NCBI GenBank assembly: GCA_037189585.1
Contig: JBBCJA010000034.1
Location: 1 to 64,000 of the forward strand
Direction of reading: 5' to 3'
DNA length: 64,000 bases
Source: JAEXNA01 sp037189585
GTDB lineage: Bacteria; Vulcanimicrobiota; Xenobia; Xenobiales; JADMJV01
Shown: positions 36,622 through 45,591 of the stretch, in pieces
Numbering within the stretch: position 1 is the first letter of the stretch
How the letters are laid out: every line of letters starts with the position of its first letter
The notes under the pieces: model-generated
Told to the model about the DNA's origin: nothing
The model's input: only the letters and a program-made list of their open reading frames with translations
The model's database searches: none
Program-made: the position numbers and the translations under genes

Positions 36622-37562
36622 CGATTCTCGAGGAAGAGCTGGCCCAACGGCGAGAGCACTACAACGCGCTTTTTGCCCTGGCGCGGAGGGCCCGCCCTCG
36701 TTTGGATGGCGAGCAGTTCGCTCATAACCTAAGGACCTTGTTGGCCCCCGTGATAGCGGGAGTTCCGGCTCAACACGCTCGGCCCACCGTCGAGCCGCTC
36801 TATGACCTTTGTTTGAACCTGACCGCCAGCGAGCACTTTCGTCGCAGCCCCGCTCTCGTCGAGGTTTGGAGGAGGTTGCTCCCTCAAGCAGGGCATGAGA
36901 TCGTCGCCATGCCGGCCTACCTTCCGGCTGCCTTGAGCAACGCGGCCTACAACTTGGAGCGACAAGAGGGCGTCGATGTCGGGGCCTGGCTCGAGACGAT
37001 GGAGCGGCTTCGACCGCTTTGCCTTAGCCCCGAGGTCTGGCTCAAGGTCGGCCAGGTGACGGCCTGGCTTTGCGGGATGGCTCACTATCGCGAGCAGGCT
37101 ATCGAATTGGGTGAAAGCCTTACCCCTGAGTTACGAAGCGCCCTGCATCCGGAGTGGGATAGGGTGGTCGAAGACCCATGGCACGGGCACCGTCCGGCCG
37201 ATGGACGCCCTAGGGTGGTCCGCACGGTCGGCGGCTTTCTCGGCTTCGGAGGCAAGTTTCGCCAGCCTCCCTGGGTCGCGTACTGCGGCGAGGGGCGCTT
37301 TCTGGTCGAGGATGGTAGCGAGTCCTGGGTTCTTTCTTCCGACGCCTTCGGTTCCACCCTCAAGCAGGGTACGGCGGAGATAGTGGAAGACGTTCGTTGG
37401 GATGTCGGAGTCAACGACCACGGGGAGCTACGTTGGGGGGACCAGATGTTGGAGCTTCCCAAGGTCGGCGGAGTGCGCGGCCAGGCTATCTCGGAAGACC
37501 TTCTGGTTTTGAGCAGAGAAGATTCCCACCGGCTCGTCTTGATTCTGGGGCCTCCCCGGTGA
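36606..37562 (+). CDS. Unknown partner protein 1 of the MoxR/vWA operon, 318 aa
   Basis: The N-terminal ~190 residues are helical and TPR-like in spacing (AALSNAAYNLERQEGVDVGAWL; WLKVGQVTAWLCGMA). The C-terminal ~120 are strand-rich with WVAYCGEGRFLVEDG and LLVLSREDSHRLVLIL, like part of a propeller. There is no signal or membrane segment. The start overlaps the MoxR gene by 16 bp and the stop overlaps the next GTG by 4 nt, so it is made with them. The function is probably adaptor or sensor (inference). Confidence 0.8.
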   Translation: MEPRVAILEEELAQRREHYNALFALARRARPRLDGEQFAHNLRTLLAPVIAGVPAQHARPTVEPLYDLCLNLTASEHFRRSPALVEVWRRLLPQAGHEIVAMPAYLPAALSNAAYNLERQEGVDVGAWLETMERLRPLCLSPEVWLKVGQVTAWLCGMAHYREQAIELGESLTPELRSALHPEWDRVVEDPWHGHRPADGRPRVVRTVGGFLGFGGKFRQPPWVAYCGEGRFLVEDGSESWVLSSDAFGSTLKQGTAEIVEDVRWDVGVNDHGELRWGDQMLELPKVGGVRGQAISEDLLVLSREDSHRLVLILGPPR

Positions 37563-38830
37563 GGGAGGAGCTTCGGCCTCTCCGAGCAGGGTCCGTGAGA
37601 CTCGACCAGTTTCTCCAACTGGAGCGTTCCGAAGGGATTCTCGATTCCGAAGGTGTCTTCACCGTGGATTGGGAGAGCGCCCTGGAAAAGATGGCGCATT
37701 TTTCACTGGAGCGGCCCAGTGCTTGGATCCTGAAGATCGTGCAGGCGGCGGTGGGACTTCGAGCCACCACCATCAAAGGGCACGTCCTCAAGCAGGGAGC
37801 GCGGTTAGAGATCCGGCTACCCGAAGATGGCCCGTCCTGGAATCAGGTGAGAAGCGCCATCACCGAGCCGGACCGTGAGGCGCCACTGGCTTTGCGTGAT
37901 CTGGCGTTAGGCTTGTGGCCTCTGACCCGAGGGGCCGAGCAGGACTTCCAGCTTCATGCCACGGTGACCGGCCCTCGGTTTGGTAAAGAATACCCATGGC
38001 TCCGGTGGAGCCTCGGCAAATTTTCCGTCAACAGTAAGAACGCCGGCAATGGGGCCTGCTCGGAGCTTCAGATCTGGGTCAACCGACCACCTGTCAATCT
38101 GCTCTCAAGAGTCGCGCGGATGTTCGGAGGAGGCAGTTACTTTTTAGATGAGATGGAGGAGTTGCGACACCTGGCCTACCTTCTTCCTATAGACAACGAC
38201 ATTGAGGGGGTGTCGGGCCATCACTTCCTGCGCGCCCAGACCGGCGTGAAGGGAGTGGCGCGTGGACTTGGCCGGCGTGGCTATCCGAACCCTTTTCTGT
38301 GGGGCTTCTGTGCCGGTCAAGAGCTACCGGAGCTGCCGATTCACCCCCGTTGGCAAGAGTTTGCCTACCATATTAAGTCCGGGGGTGACCATGAACCCGC
38401 CCAAAAATGGCTGGCTCTGGACTTGTGGGGCGACCGTCCCGGCGCACTGTGGGCGCTCTCTTTCGACTTCATCACGATGGGCACCCGGCAGGCCTGTGAA
38501 CGCTCCGAGCTCCGCTGGCTCCGAAGTGGGGTGATCGTCGATCAGACGCCACTCCCCGAGTTAGAAGGGTTAACTCTGGGAGCGGTGCTGCACCTCTCGG
38601 CTGAGGGGCTGCCCACCGACCTGGGCGGAATGCGTCTGCGACAAGAAGAGCCGGCTTTCCAAGAGCGTCGCAAGGTGGGTTTGCGCGCCTTGTTAGGCAG
38701 TCTCGGTATCGAGGAGGTTAGAAGCAAAATCTTCAACTGGAAGCTTCCGCACCGAACGGTGGAGGCGTGCCTGGAACAAGTAGAGACGTTGGCGAATCGC
38801 CTGCGCCACGAGACCGGAAGCACCACCTAA
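37559..38830 (+). CDS. Unknown partner protein 2 of the MoxR/vWA operon, possible degenerate GHKL fold, 423 aa
   Basis: The start is GTG 37559, overlapping the previous TGA as GTGA; a longer in-frame extension upstream lies inside the preceding gene and is not used. The segment FTVDWESALEKMAHFSLERP followed by WILKIVQAAVG recalls Hsp90-like/GHKL proteins in which a helix with L.QAA replaces the ATP-binding N-box, but the ATP-binding glycines are not evident. The rest is mixed alpha/beta. It is the last gene before the insertion at 38.9 kb. Confidence 0.75.
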   Translation: MREELRPLRAGSVRLDQFLQLERSEGILDSEGVFTVDWESALEKMAHFSLERPSAWILKIVQAAVGLRATTIKGHVLKQGARLEIRLPEDGPSWNQVRSAITEPDREAPLALRDLALGLWPLTRGAEQDFQLHATVTGPRFGKEYPWLRWSLGKFSVNSKNAGNGACSELQIWVNRPPVNLLSRVARMFGGGSYFLDEMEELRHLAYLLPIDNDIEGVSGHHFLRAQTGVKGVARGLGRRGYPNPFLWGFCAGQELPELPIHPRWQEFAYHIKSGGDHEPAQKWLALDLWGDRPGALWALSFDFITMGTRQACERSELRWLRSGVIVDQTPLPELEGLTLGAVLHLSAEGLPTDLGGMRLRQEEPAFQERRKVGLRALLGSLGIEEVRSKIFNWKLPHRTVEACLEQVETLANRLRHETGSTT

Positions 38831-38913
38831 GGATGCCAGGGATTCCTCTGACATCCTTTACCGATCTGTCGATGGCCGGTGGACGAGTGATGAGCAGAGG
38901 GGCCAACTCAACG

Positions 38914-39402
38914 TCAGTCCATTACGGTTCTAGCACTACCGTCCTCACAGTCATCCTTTACAAAGTGCCATTGTCGCTCGTCATGGTGCTCACAGATACC
39001 ATGTTCTTCGTTCACCTTGCCGCGTGTAGGCTGCTTGCGACTCTCGACGTCTCCCTTCGCGGCATTTTCGGCATTCGCTCCACGAGCTTGGGCGCCGGCG
39101 CCGTCGCCCTGTTTAGCACCAGCGTCCTTCCCTGCGTCGGGCTCACCCCAGGCTCCGAAGATTCGCTTGGCCGGCCCCGATGCGTTACCGCGCTCGCGTG
39201 CCTCGGGGGACACCTCGGCACGATCGCCGCGAGGGCCAGCGGTAGCGGTCTTCTGGTTGTCTCGAGTGCTGCTCGCCCCGGGACTGGTTTCGGAGGCCTT
39301 CCCGGTCTGTCCAGCTTTGTCGGTCTTCCCGGCTTGTCCGGCTTTCCCAGTCTGCGCGGGACGATTGATTTGGGACGATTTGGAATTGACGCTCATTGAC
39401 AT
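38914..39402 (-). CDS. Small disordered Lys/Gly/Ala-rich protein, 162 aa
   Basis: The sequence starts MSMSVNSKSSQINRP and continues with degenerate GKAGQ/GKTDK repeats (~18-40), then polar low complexity, ending in a His/Asp-rich tail (ICEHHDERQWHF). A GGGAG ribosome site lies 9-10 nt upstream. There is no folded domain, signal peptide or membrane helix. The Ser/Asn-rich start without a Sec signal fits an exported substrate of a non-Sec system (inference). It is opposite to and inserted between parts of the MoxR/vWA set. Confidence 0.6.
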   Translation of the reverse strand: MSMSVNSKSSQINRPAQTGKAGQAGKTDKAGQTGKASETSPGASSTRDNQKTATAGPRGDRAEVSPEARERGNASGPAKRIFGAWGEPDAGKDAGAKQGDGAGAQARGANAENAAKGDVESRKQPTRGKVNEEHGICEHHDERQWHFVKDDCEDGSARTVMD

Positions 39403-39503
39403 TTCTTTGTGCTCCCTGGCTTTTTTGTATTCTGCAATTTCGGAGACTCAGGGAATTCCGGCATGTCACCCGTACTATGAACAGCTTGTAAACTTACAAC
39501 AGC

Positions 39504-39597
39504 TCTACGTGACACCGGCACCTAGTGAGAAACACCAACGATGCTGCGGTAACCTTTACTACGAGTTGCGACGTTTTCTCGATGTTTGCCCGGTGGG
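39504..39597 (+). pseudogene. 94-bp fragment of a Uma2-family nuclease gene
   Basis: This matches 40898-40991, inside the intact Uma2 gene, over exactly 94 bp with five mismatches and no gaps. Similarity stops sharply at both ends. The pair forms direct repeats flanking the 307-aa gene, so this is a truncated duplicate. Confidence 0.85.
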
Positions 39598-39676
39598 TTG
39601 TTTGGTGTCTTCGCTAGTCTCTCTCAAGATGGAAAGGGTCAAATTCCCCTAGGCGCTCACTGGTTCTTCCGTTATC

Positions 39677-40600
39677 GTGGATAACACGATGTTTAGGGAA
39701 CATGGACTACTAAGGGACATCATTTCTAAGTTGCCAGATACGGTCGCCCAGTGGCAGGCCAACAAGGTTGTTGCCGACCGTTATTACAGAAAGAGCCAGG
39801 TTTTTGTCGGAATCATGACGTGTGGTCTCATGGGCCTCCCTTTTGCTTTCGTTGTCGCGGCGATGAAGCGCAAGCTTACTGATCCTGTGTTATTTTTGGG
39901 CGTGGGCTCTGTGATGCTGGTCATTTTCGGGATCGTGCAACTCGTGCGACTGGGTAGTTACAAGGCGGTACCGAAGTCGCCGAATTACGATTCGGACTTG
40001 GTCCGGGCTTTTCTGGACTTTCTGGTAGCGCTCGCCGAACGAACGGGTGAATCGTGCCCCACAGAGGTACAAGCCGTCCGCAGTTTGCTTTCGTCTGATT
40101 TCCAGGTTACGGACGTGAAGAAGCTAAAGCGCCTGGACCCTTCTGATAACGACGGATCTATTTTTCACCGGAGCTCAGGAAGAGGCGACGGGTTCTACGA
40201 ATACCCTAGAGAAGAAACCCGGCTAAGCACCTTGATGGACTGCCATGTTCTGGTCTCTGACGATCACTCGTTAAGGTTTCTTCTCGAACGAGAGTCGCGG
40301 GTGAGGATAGACTCGTATCTAGAATATCCTCGCGGTAAGAAAGAACCGGGTGTTACGAAGTACGCTCAAAGCGAGATCTTTGTCCGAGATACTTACCGTG
40401 TTTTTTCAGAGTCGAAGGGTCCTCTTCTACCTCAGCCCGAAGTCGAGAGCTTGAGGCTCGACAGTTTCGAAGTTTTGGAGCCGCCTTCCGTGGTCAGAAC
40501 TAGCGGCGATAAGACTGAGATGAGATTCGTACTCAAGGGTTCGATGAGGAGACTGTCCTACGCTCCTTTTATTGAGGCGCTCGACGCGACCCCGAGTTGA
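39677..40600 (+). CDS. Membrane protein of unknown function, 307 aa
   Basis: Two membrane helices near residues 45-65 and 70-95 are followed by a soluble ~210-residue domain with no recognised family. The domain has a repeated acidic/aromatic pattern (DGFYEYPREETRL; DSYLEYPRGKKE). The start is GTG 39677, with ATG 39689 also possible. It lies between the Uma2 gene fragment and the intact Uma2 gene and is somewhat richer in A/T codons than the flanking operon, consistent with inserted DNA. Confidence 0.7.
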   Translation: MDNTMFREHGLLRDIISKLPDTVAQWQANKVVADRYYRKSQVFVGIMTCGLMGLPFAFVVAAMKRKLTDPVLFLGVGSVMLVIFGIVQLVRLGSYKAVPKSPNYDSDLVRAFLDFLVALAERTGESCPTEVQAVRSLLSSDFQVTDVKKLKRLDPSDNDGSIFHRSSGRGDGFYEYPREETRLSTLMDCHVLVSDDHSLRFLLERESRVRIDSYLEYPRGKKEPGVTKYAQSEIFVRDTYRVFSESKGPLLPQPEVESLRLDSFEVLEPPSVVRTSGDKTEMRFVLKGSMRRLSYAPFIEALDATPS

Positions 40601-40806
40601 TAGCACCTTCTTTATCTTTCGGTGCGCCGGATAAAGTGAGGGGGAGCGTCGGTGTCGAAGCTGCCGTTCTCGTCCTCAGCTTGCAGTCCCAGTGCCTCGA
40701 GTACCCAAAGCAATCCAACTCGCTCCTCAAACTCAGAAATCGACAACTCTTCGCTTCGGTCGCCTTCTACCTTGTCGTGAGCACCGATCGGCGCTAGACT
40801 TCGAGT
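40601..40806. other. Gap before the Uma2 gene
   Basis: About 200 bp without a clear gene. On the minus strand a short well-composed stretch (SEELSISEFEERVGLLWVLEALGLQ...FIRRTER-stop) is open but has no start of its own, so it may be a relic. No repeat or terminator was seen. Confidence 0.35.
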
Positions 40807-41358
40807 ATGGGAAAACCAGTGATGAAATCGCGTTTTACCTACGAGCACTACTGCCAGTTGCCGGAGGGAGACCGTCGTGAACTGATCGAGGGAGAGTTCT
40901 ACGTGACACCGGCGCCTAATGAGAAACACCAACGATGCTGCGGCAACCTTCACTACGAGTTGCGATGTTTTCTCGATGTTTGCCCGGTGGGTAGGGTCTA
41001 CATCGCCCCTTTCGATGTCATCCTTGATACTCACAGCACTGTGCAGCCCGATCTTCTCTTTGTTCTGACAAAACGGCTCGGCACCATCAAGCTCGAGGGT
41101 TTGCGCGGAGCGCCGGATGTCGCCATCGAAGTGCTTTCCCCCTCGACCCGCTTCCGTGACGAGCAGCTCAAGCGTGAGCTCTATTTCAAGTACGGAAGCA
41201 GGGAGCACTGGCTGGTCGACCCCGACGCGGAGACGGTTTCAGCCTATACTCGCCAACCCGATGGGCTTGAGGTTTGGCCTATCTTCCGCGAGGGTGACCT
41301 CGTCAGCTGCCCTCTTCTACCCGACCTGTCTATCCCGGTCAGCGCTATCTTCGTGTAG
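40807..41358 (+). CDS. Uma2/DUF820-family putative endonuclease, 183 aa
   Basis: The PD-(D/E)XK signature is present: RELIEGEFYVTPAP (~25-38), VQPDLLFV (~78-85) and the catalytic APDVAIEVLSPST (~101-113) with Asp and Glu-x-x. Length is typical of the family, which is widespread in cyanobacteria and multicellular bacteria, often in many copies, with unclear role. The stop is only 15 bp before the vWA gene start, so it now lies in the transcript of the MoxR/vWA operon. An internal 94 bp is duplicated at 39504. Confidence 0.88.
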   Translation: MGKPVMKSRFTYEHYCQLPEGDRRELIEGEFYVTPAPNEKHQRCCGNLHYELRCFLDVCPVGRVYIAPFDVILDTHSTVQPDLLFVLTKRLGTIKLEGLRGAPDVAIEVLSPSTRFRDEQLKRELYFKYGSREHWLVDPDAETVSAYTRQPDGLEVWPIFREGDLVSCPLLPDLSIPVSAIFV

Positions 41359-41373
41359 GCATTTCCCGCCGCG

Positions 41374-43137
41374 ATGACCGACTTGCAAGAGAAGTGGGCC
41401 CAGGCTTGGCCCCAGGCTCTGGCTTGTTGGAGCCGCTATACCCAACTGCGCGAGCCGCGCTGGCTCTCGACCACCAAGGAGGCGGCCGCCGAGGGGCTGA
41501 CCGGCAGCTTCGCGATGATCACCCTGAGCGACCATCGTGTCGTCATTCGTCTCGACGAGGTTCTCAAGCACGGTCTGCAGGACTACGCGGTGGAGATTTT
41601 GGCTCACGAGATCGGTCATCACGTCTACGCTCCCGGCGACCTCGGTGAGCAGGCCGTGGCTTTGGCCCGGGCCCGTCGAGCTCTACCGACCTTGAATCGG
41701 CATGCGCCAATGGCGGTAAATCTTTACCAGGATCTGCTGATAAACGACCGATTGGTCAGGTTTTATGACCTTCGCATCGATAAGGTCTACCGTGCTCTCG
41801 CGGTCAGCAGTACCGAGCCGGCATCCCAGGTCTGGTCGGTCTATCTGCGAGCCTACGAAATTCTGTGGGGATTGGCCAAGGGCTCGTTGGGAGGGGCCAA
41901 GCTTTCCGGAAGCGCGGAAGGGGATGCTCAACTGATCGCTAGACTGGTAAGGGTCTATGCCAAGGATTGGCTCGACGGCGTTGGCGGCTTCGCGTCCATA
42001 CTTTTCCCCTACCTCCAATCCGAGGAAGGGGAGGCTTTCGCGCCTCTTCTCGACGCCACGTCGGTAGGCCGAGGAGGCGATGTTCCCGCGGGACTGTCCG
42101 AGGAGGACGGTGGTGTCATCCTCCATCCCTTGCACGATCCCAGGGTCGTTGGAAGCTCCGCCACAGCTGAGACGGAACCCGCCGGAGAAGTACCATCAGC
42201 GGAGACCAGCGCGGGGGGTGCGAAAGGTCAGTGCCGGCAGCCCTTTGAGTATCGCCAGATCCTCGAGGCGCTGGGAATGAAGCTGACAGAGAAAGAAGCG
42301 GCTATCAAGTATTACAAGGAGCAAGCGCTTTCCCACCTGATCCCCTTTCCAACCCGAGTCACACCGCAATCCACCGAGCCGCTGGCCGAGGGGACCGACC
42401 CGTGGGATATCGGAAGCCCGTTGGAATCGGTCGACTGGCTAGAATCGGTGCTGGTTTCGCCCCGAATCTTCCCCGGAATGACTACGGTTCAGAGAGCCTG
42501 GGGGGTCATGTCCGGGCACCAACCTAAGAGAGAGCCGATCGACCTGGACCTCTATGTCGACTGCTCCGGCTCTATGCCGAACCCTCAGCGCCAGCTCTCT
42601 CACATCGCCCTGGCCGGCGCCGTGGTGGTACTGTCGGCGCTAAGAGTCGGAGCCAGAGTGCAGGCGACCTTGTGGAGCGGTGCGGGCCAGTTTCAATCCA
42701 CCCGAGGGTTCGTCAGAGATGAGAACGAGATCCTGGGCGTGCTGGTCGGCTATCTCGGAGGAGGCACCGCCTTCCCCAACCACATTTTACGACAAACCTA
42801 CAATGAGAGGACTGATAGTGACCGAGAGGTCCATATTTTGATTCTCTCCGACGAGGGGATGGACACCATGCGGTCGGCCGACGAACTGGGGAACGCTGGG
42901 ATGAGCATTTCCAAGATGGCCCTCGAGCAAGCTCGAGGGGGAGGCACGATGCTGTTGCGACTCTATCACGCAGAACACTTTATGGGACAAGATTTCGCCA
43001 AGCATGCCACTCTGATGGGGTGGAACATCTTCCCGGTGGTCGATTTCGCCAGCATGGTGGCCTTCGCCCGAGAGTTCGCTCGACAGCGATACGCCACGGA
43101 GGGCCCTCAAAAATCAGGAGCGAAGGCGCGCCGATGA
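41374..43137 (+). CDS. Metallopeptidase-like / von Willebrand A fusion protein, MoxR partner, 587 aa
   Basis: The N-terminal domain has ILAHEIGHHVYAPGD with HEIGH at 78-82, a zincin motif like that of DUF2201-type proteins. The C-terminal domain (~385-560) is a vWA fold with an intact MIDAS: DLYVDCSGSM (Asp396, Ser398, Ser400), then GGTAFPNHIL and ILSDEGMDTM for the remaining ligands. A Glu/Pro-rich linker (~245-290) separates them. vWA proteins with MIDAS act with MoxR ATPases to deliver or remodel targets; the peptidase motif suggests a processing step (inference). Its TGA overlaps the next ATG. Confidence 0.87.
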   Translation: MTDLQEKWAQAWPQALACWSRYTQLREPRWLSTTKEAAAEGLTGSFAMITLSDHRVVIRLDEVLKHGLQDYAVEILAHEIGHHVYAPGDLGEQAVALARARRALPTLNRHAPMAVNLYQDLLINDRLVRFYDLRIDKVYRALAVSSTEPASQVWSVYLRAYEILWGLAKGSLGGAKLSGSAEGDAQLIARLVRVYAKDWLDGVGGFASILFPYLQSEEGEAFAPLLDATSVGRGGDVPAGLSEEDGGVILHPLHDPRVVGSSATAETEPAGEVPSAETSAGGAKGQCRQPFEYRQILEALGMKLTEKEAAIKYYKEQALSHLIPFPTRVTPQSTEPLAEGTDPWDIGSPLESVDWLESVLVSPRIFPGMTTVQRAWGVMSGHQPKREPIDLDLYVDCSGSMPNPQRQLSHIALAGAVVVLSALRVGARVQATLWSGAGQFQSTRGFVRDENEILGVLVGYLGGGTAFPNHILRQTYNERTDSDREVHILILSDEGMDTMRSADELGNAGMSISKMALEQARGGGTMLLRLYHAEHFMGQDFAKHATLMGWNIFPVVDFASMVAFAREFARQRYATEGPQKSGAKARR

Positions 43138-43751
43138 CAGTTCGTGGTCCATCGGTGAGAGAGCTCACCCACCATCTGGCCGAGTGTCCCTCCATCTTTT
43201 TGGAGGAGCCGGTCCAGCCTTCCGGCCAGGGTGGAGTTTATGTCCACGCGGTGGTCTCGGACCTATTGTTGGACCTCGGTGGAGAGGCCTTGTCAGGCCA
43301 GGATCTGGCGCGGTTCCGCTATTCGAGTCGAGAGGCGGTGAGAGAGGAAAGAAATCGCCTTCGGCTGGTCCTGTTGGGTGCCTGGCTCTTTTCTCATTCG
43401 GGTTTTCAGAGAGGTGACGAGCGAGAACGCCTGCTTTCGGCCGACAAAGTTCACGGCTTTCTCGCCACCGGGCTCAACCCACTGGCCCGTTTGGTGGCCG
43501 CCGATGAGCTTCTGGGTGACCCCGACAGGCGGGAAGAGTTGGCTCGCTTGGGCCTGGACGCTCTGGACCTGGTCCCTCACGGAGAGGGGGAGAAGGAGGC
43601 CAAGAATCGGCTCGCGGCACTTTCTAGCGTGGAACGGGAGAAGGTCCTGGCTCAAGCCAGGGCGGCCGAGGCCCGAGCTCGGGCGGTTCAGGAGCAGTTG
43701 GCGCGAAAGCAGGCGGCGCAGGCCGCGGCCAACTCGTACTACAATGAGTGA
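43134..43751 (+). CDS. Unknown partner protein 3 of the MoxR/vWA operon, 205 aa
   Basis: The start is ATG 43134, overlapping the vWA stop as ATGA. The N-terminal ~140 residues are mixed alpha/beta or helical; the last ~45 are an Ala/Arg/Glu coiled coil (EREKVLAQARAAEARARAVQ). There is no signal or membrane segment. It overlaps the ligase gene by 8 bp. Position and coupling make it a component of the same system; I do not recognise the family. Confidence 0.75.
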   Translation: MTVRGPSVRELTHHLAECPSIFLEEPVQPSGQGGVYVHAVVSDLLLDLGGEALSGQDLARFRYSSREAVREERNRLRLVLLGAWLFSHSGFQRGDERERLLSADKVHGFLATGLNPLARLVAADELLGDPDRREELARLGLDALDLVPHGEGEKEAKNRLAALSSVEREKVLAQARAAEARARAVQEQLARKQAAQAAANSYYNE

Positions 43752-45060
43752 GATCGTCTTAACCTCAGCCCAGCGGGCTTTTCATCAGGGGCTCTTAGAG
43801 CATCCGTCGGCTCCGCGTTACAACTTCACCTCCACTGACATGTTGACGGTCGAGCGACTGGCTGAGGTGCGCGCTTACGAGCGAGACTTCGCTAGCGCGG
43901 TCTTCTGGAAGGAAGGCCGGCATCCCGATTGGCTACCCGACTTCGTTGCTCAGGCCTTTCGAACCGTCCCTTTCTATCGCGTCCTGGGTGGAGTGCCGAA
44001 AACCTTCGAGGCCATCCCTTCTTTCGGGCGTGAGGTGCTGCAAAAGGAGTTGTCGTCTTTCGTTCCCGATCACCTGTGCCTGGAGACGATGACGGCCTAC
44101 ACCACTTCCGGAACTCAGGGGAGCGTACTACCGGTCCCCACCCACCCTAGCGTTAGCTCCCTTCTGTTGGTTGTGACCGAAGCCATGCTGGCCAAAGCCG
44201 GAGTCAGCTATCCACGTGGTCCGGGGCATACCGCCATCGCGTTGGTCGGGTATCAACAGAAGACTTTGACCTACGCCTCACTGTCTCACCACCTCGAGGG
44301 GGCGGGATTTCTCAAGCTTAACCTGGCTCCTCACGAATGGCGGAGCCTGGAGGACCGGGCCAGGTTTCTGCGCGAGACCTCACCTCATGTCATCTCCGGC
44401 TCCCCCTACGCGTTCGAAAAGCTCGCCGAGATCGTCCCCGACCTGCGCCCCGCCGCTTTGGTCAGCTCAGCTGTGGCGCTGCATAAGGGCCATGCTCGGA
44501 AGCTGTCCGAAACGTTCGCTTGTCCGGTCTTTGACATGTATGGCCTGACCGAGTTGCGGGGCATCGCCGGTAGATTGTGGGAGGAAGACGACTTGGAACT
44601 CCTTTCTCCTGACCTTTACGTCGAAATCCTCGGGGACAACGACGAACCGCTTCCCTCCGGGATGGTGGGAGAGATCGTCCTCACCGGCGGACGCAACCCC
44701 TATCTTCCGCTCCTGCGATATCGGACCGGAGATCGAGCCGCTCTGGTCTTTGAGAAGGTGCGGCCTTGCCTGCGCTCTTTCGAGGGGCGCCGGGCTGTTC
44801 GTCTAGAGCACGCCTCGGGAGAGGTGATCCCTAGCTTGGACGTGGTCAACGCGCTGCGAGATCTTCCGCTAGCCGGGTTTAGTCTCGCTCAAGACAAAGA
44901 CCGCTCGCTTAAGATTTCGTTCTGTGGCAAAGTGGACGAAAGAGAGGTCCGCCATGCGCTGGGCGAGCTATTCGCCACGCCGACCGAGGTGACGGCTCAA
45001 CCCAGCTGGGAAGGAAAGCCCCACCGCTTTCGCTCCCAACTGGAAGGACCGGCATTCTAA
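43744..45060 (+). CDS. PaaK/CapK-type adenylating enzyme, 438 aa
   Basis: The ATP-binding loop reads AYTTSGTQGSVLPVP (~120-134). It is followed by the adenylate-site MYGLTELRGIAG (~266-277) and RYRTGDRAALV (~330-340), the order of the phenylacetate-CoA ligase/CapK family within the AMP-forming superfamily. It should activate an aryl or acyl acid as the adenylate; CoA or protein as acceptor is not determinable. The start is ATG 43744, overlapping the preceding stop by 8 bp, so a ligase is translationally tied to a MoxR/vWA system. Three relatives lie in the 58-64 kb operon. Confidence 0.85.
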   Translation: MSEIVLTSAQRAFHQGLLEHPSAPRYNFTSTDMLTVERLAEVRAYERDFASAVFWKEGRHPDWLPDFVAQAFRTVPFYRVLGGVPKTFEAIPSFGREVLQKELSSFVPDHLCLETMTAYTTSGTQGSVLPVPTHPSVSSLLLVVTEAMLAKAGVSYPRGPGHTAIALVGYQQKTLTYASLSHHLEGAGFLKLNLAPHEWRSLEDRARFLRETSPHVISGSPYAFEKLAEIVPDLRPAALVSSAVALHKGHARKLSETFACPVFDMYGLTELRGIAGRLWEEDDLELLSPDLYVEILGDNDEPLPSGMVGEIVLTGGRNPYLPLLRYRTGDRAALVFEKVRPCLRSFEGRRAVRLEHASGEVIPSLDVVNALRDLPLAGFSLAQDKDRSLKISFCGKVDEREVRHALGELFATPTEVTAQPSWEGKPHRFRSQLEGPAF

Positions 45061-45085
45061 TCCCTTTGGTAGCGGCTGCTTGAAG

Positions 45086-45538
45086 CTATCGGGGTCCCCA
45101 ACCGCAGCGAGGAATTCTTATATCCTTGGCCTTCTTCTTGTTCTTGACGATGAACACGGTATCACCGCCTTGGATGTCGTCCGAGCCCACGATGTCGCCG
45201 CCCGTCCAGCTCGGAGGCGCGGGCTCCTCGCGGCGTGGCTGAGGCTTCTGCGTCTTTTTCTTTTTCTTTTTCTTGACGACGAACACGGTGTCGCCACCCT
45301 TGATGTCATCCCTGCTCACAATGTCGCCGCCTTGACTGGCGCTCAGGCTGTTCGTCTGCGCGAAGGCGCGTAGGCTGGACTGAGCCTTCCAATCGCTGTC
45401 CACCATTGATGCCTGATAGCCATCACGGGGTTCTAGAGGTTGCTGGTCGGCAAAGCTCGCTGCGGTGAAGTTCGAATTCTGGTTGTACGGAGTGCGTTGA
45501 ATCTGCCCGATTGAATTGCCTAGCGTATTGATACTCAT
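45086..45538 (-). CDS. Lysine-rich protein with internal duplication, 150 aa
   Basis: An AAGGAG ribosome site precedes ATG 45538. The N-terminal ~70 residues are Ser/Asn/Gln-rich (MSINTLGNSIGQIQ...). Two near-identical units follow: GGDIVSRDDIKGGDTVFVV plus a run of seven Lys, then GGDIVGSDDIQGGDTVFIV plus KNKKKAK. The unit looks like a short strand-turn-strand followed by a basic tail. There is no Sec signal. Function unknown; the N-terminus resembles other non-Sec candidates here. A palindrome lies 54 bp upstream. Confidence 0.68.
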   Translation of the reverse strand: MSINTLGNSIGQIQRTPYNQNSNFTAASFADQQPLEPRDGYQASMVDSDWKAQSSLRAFAQTNSLSASQGGDIVSRDDIKGGDTVFVVKKKKKKKTQKPQPRREEPAPPSWTGGDIVGSDDIQGGDTVFIVKNKKKAKDIRIPRCGWGPR

Positions 45539-45591
45539 GAGTGCTCCTTGGGGTGATTTCTTAAACTCATCCTAATCCTCGGATTTCCTAA

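Noticed and set aside
37397..37558. Longer N-terminus for the 423-aa MoxR-operon protein
   Set aside because: The extension lies inside the previous gene; the GTG at 37559 overlaps its stop in standard fashion.
39677..41358. Insertion sequence with transposase
   Set aside because: No transposase gene; the direct repeats are pieces of the Uma2 gene and not element ends.
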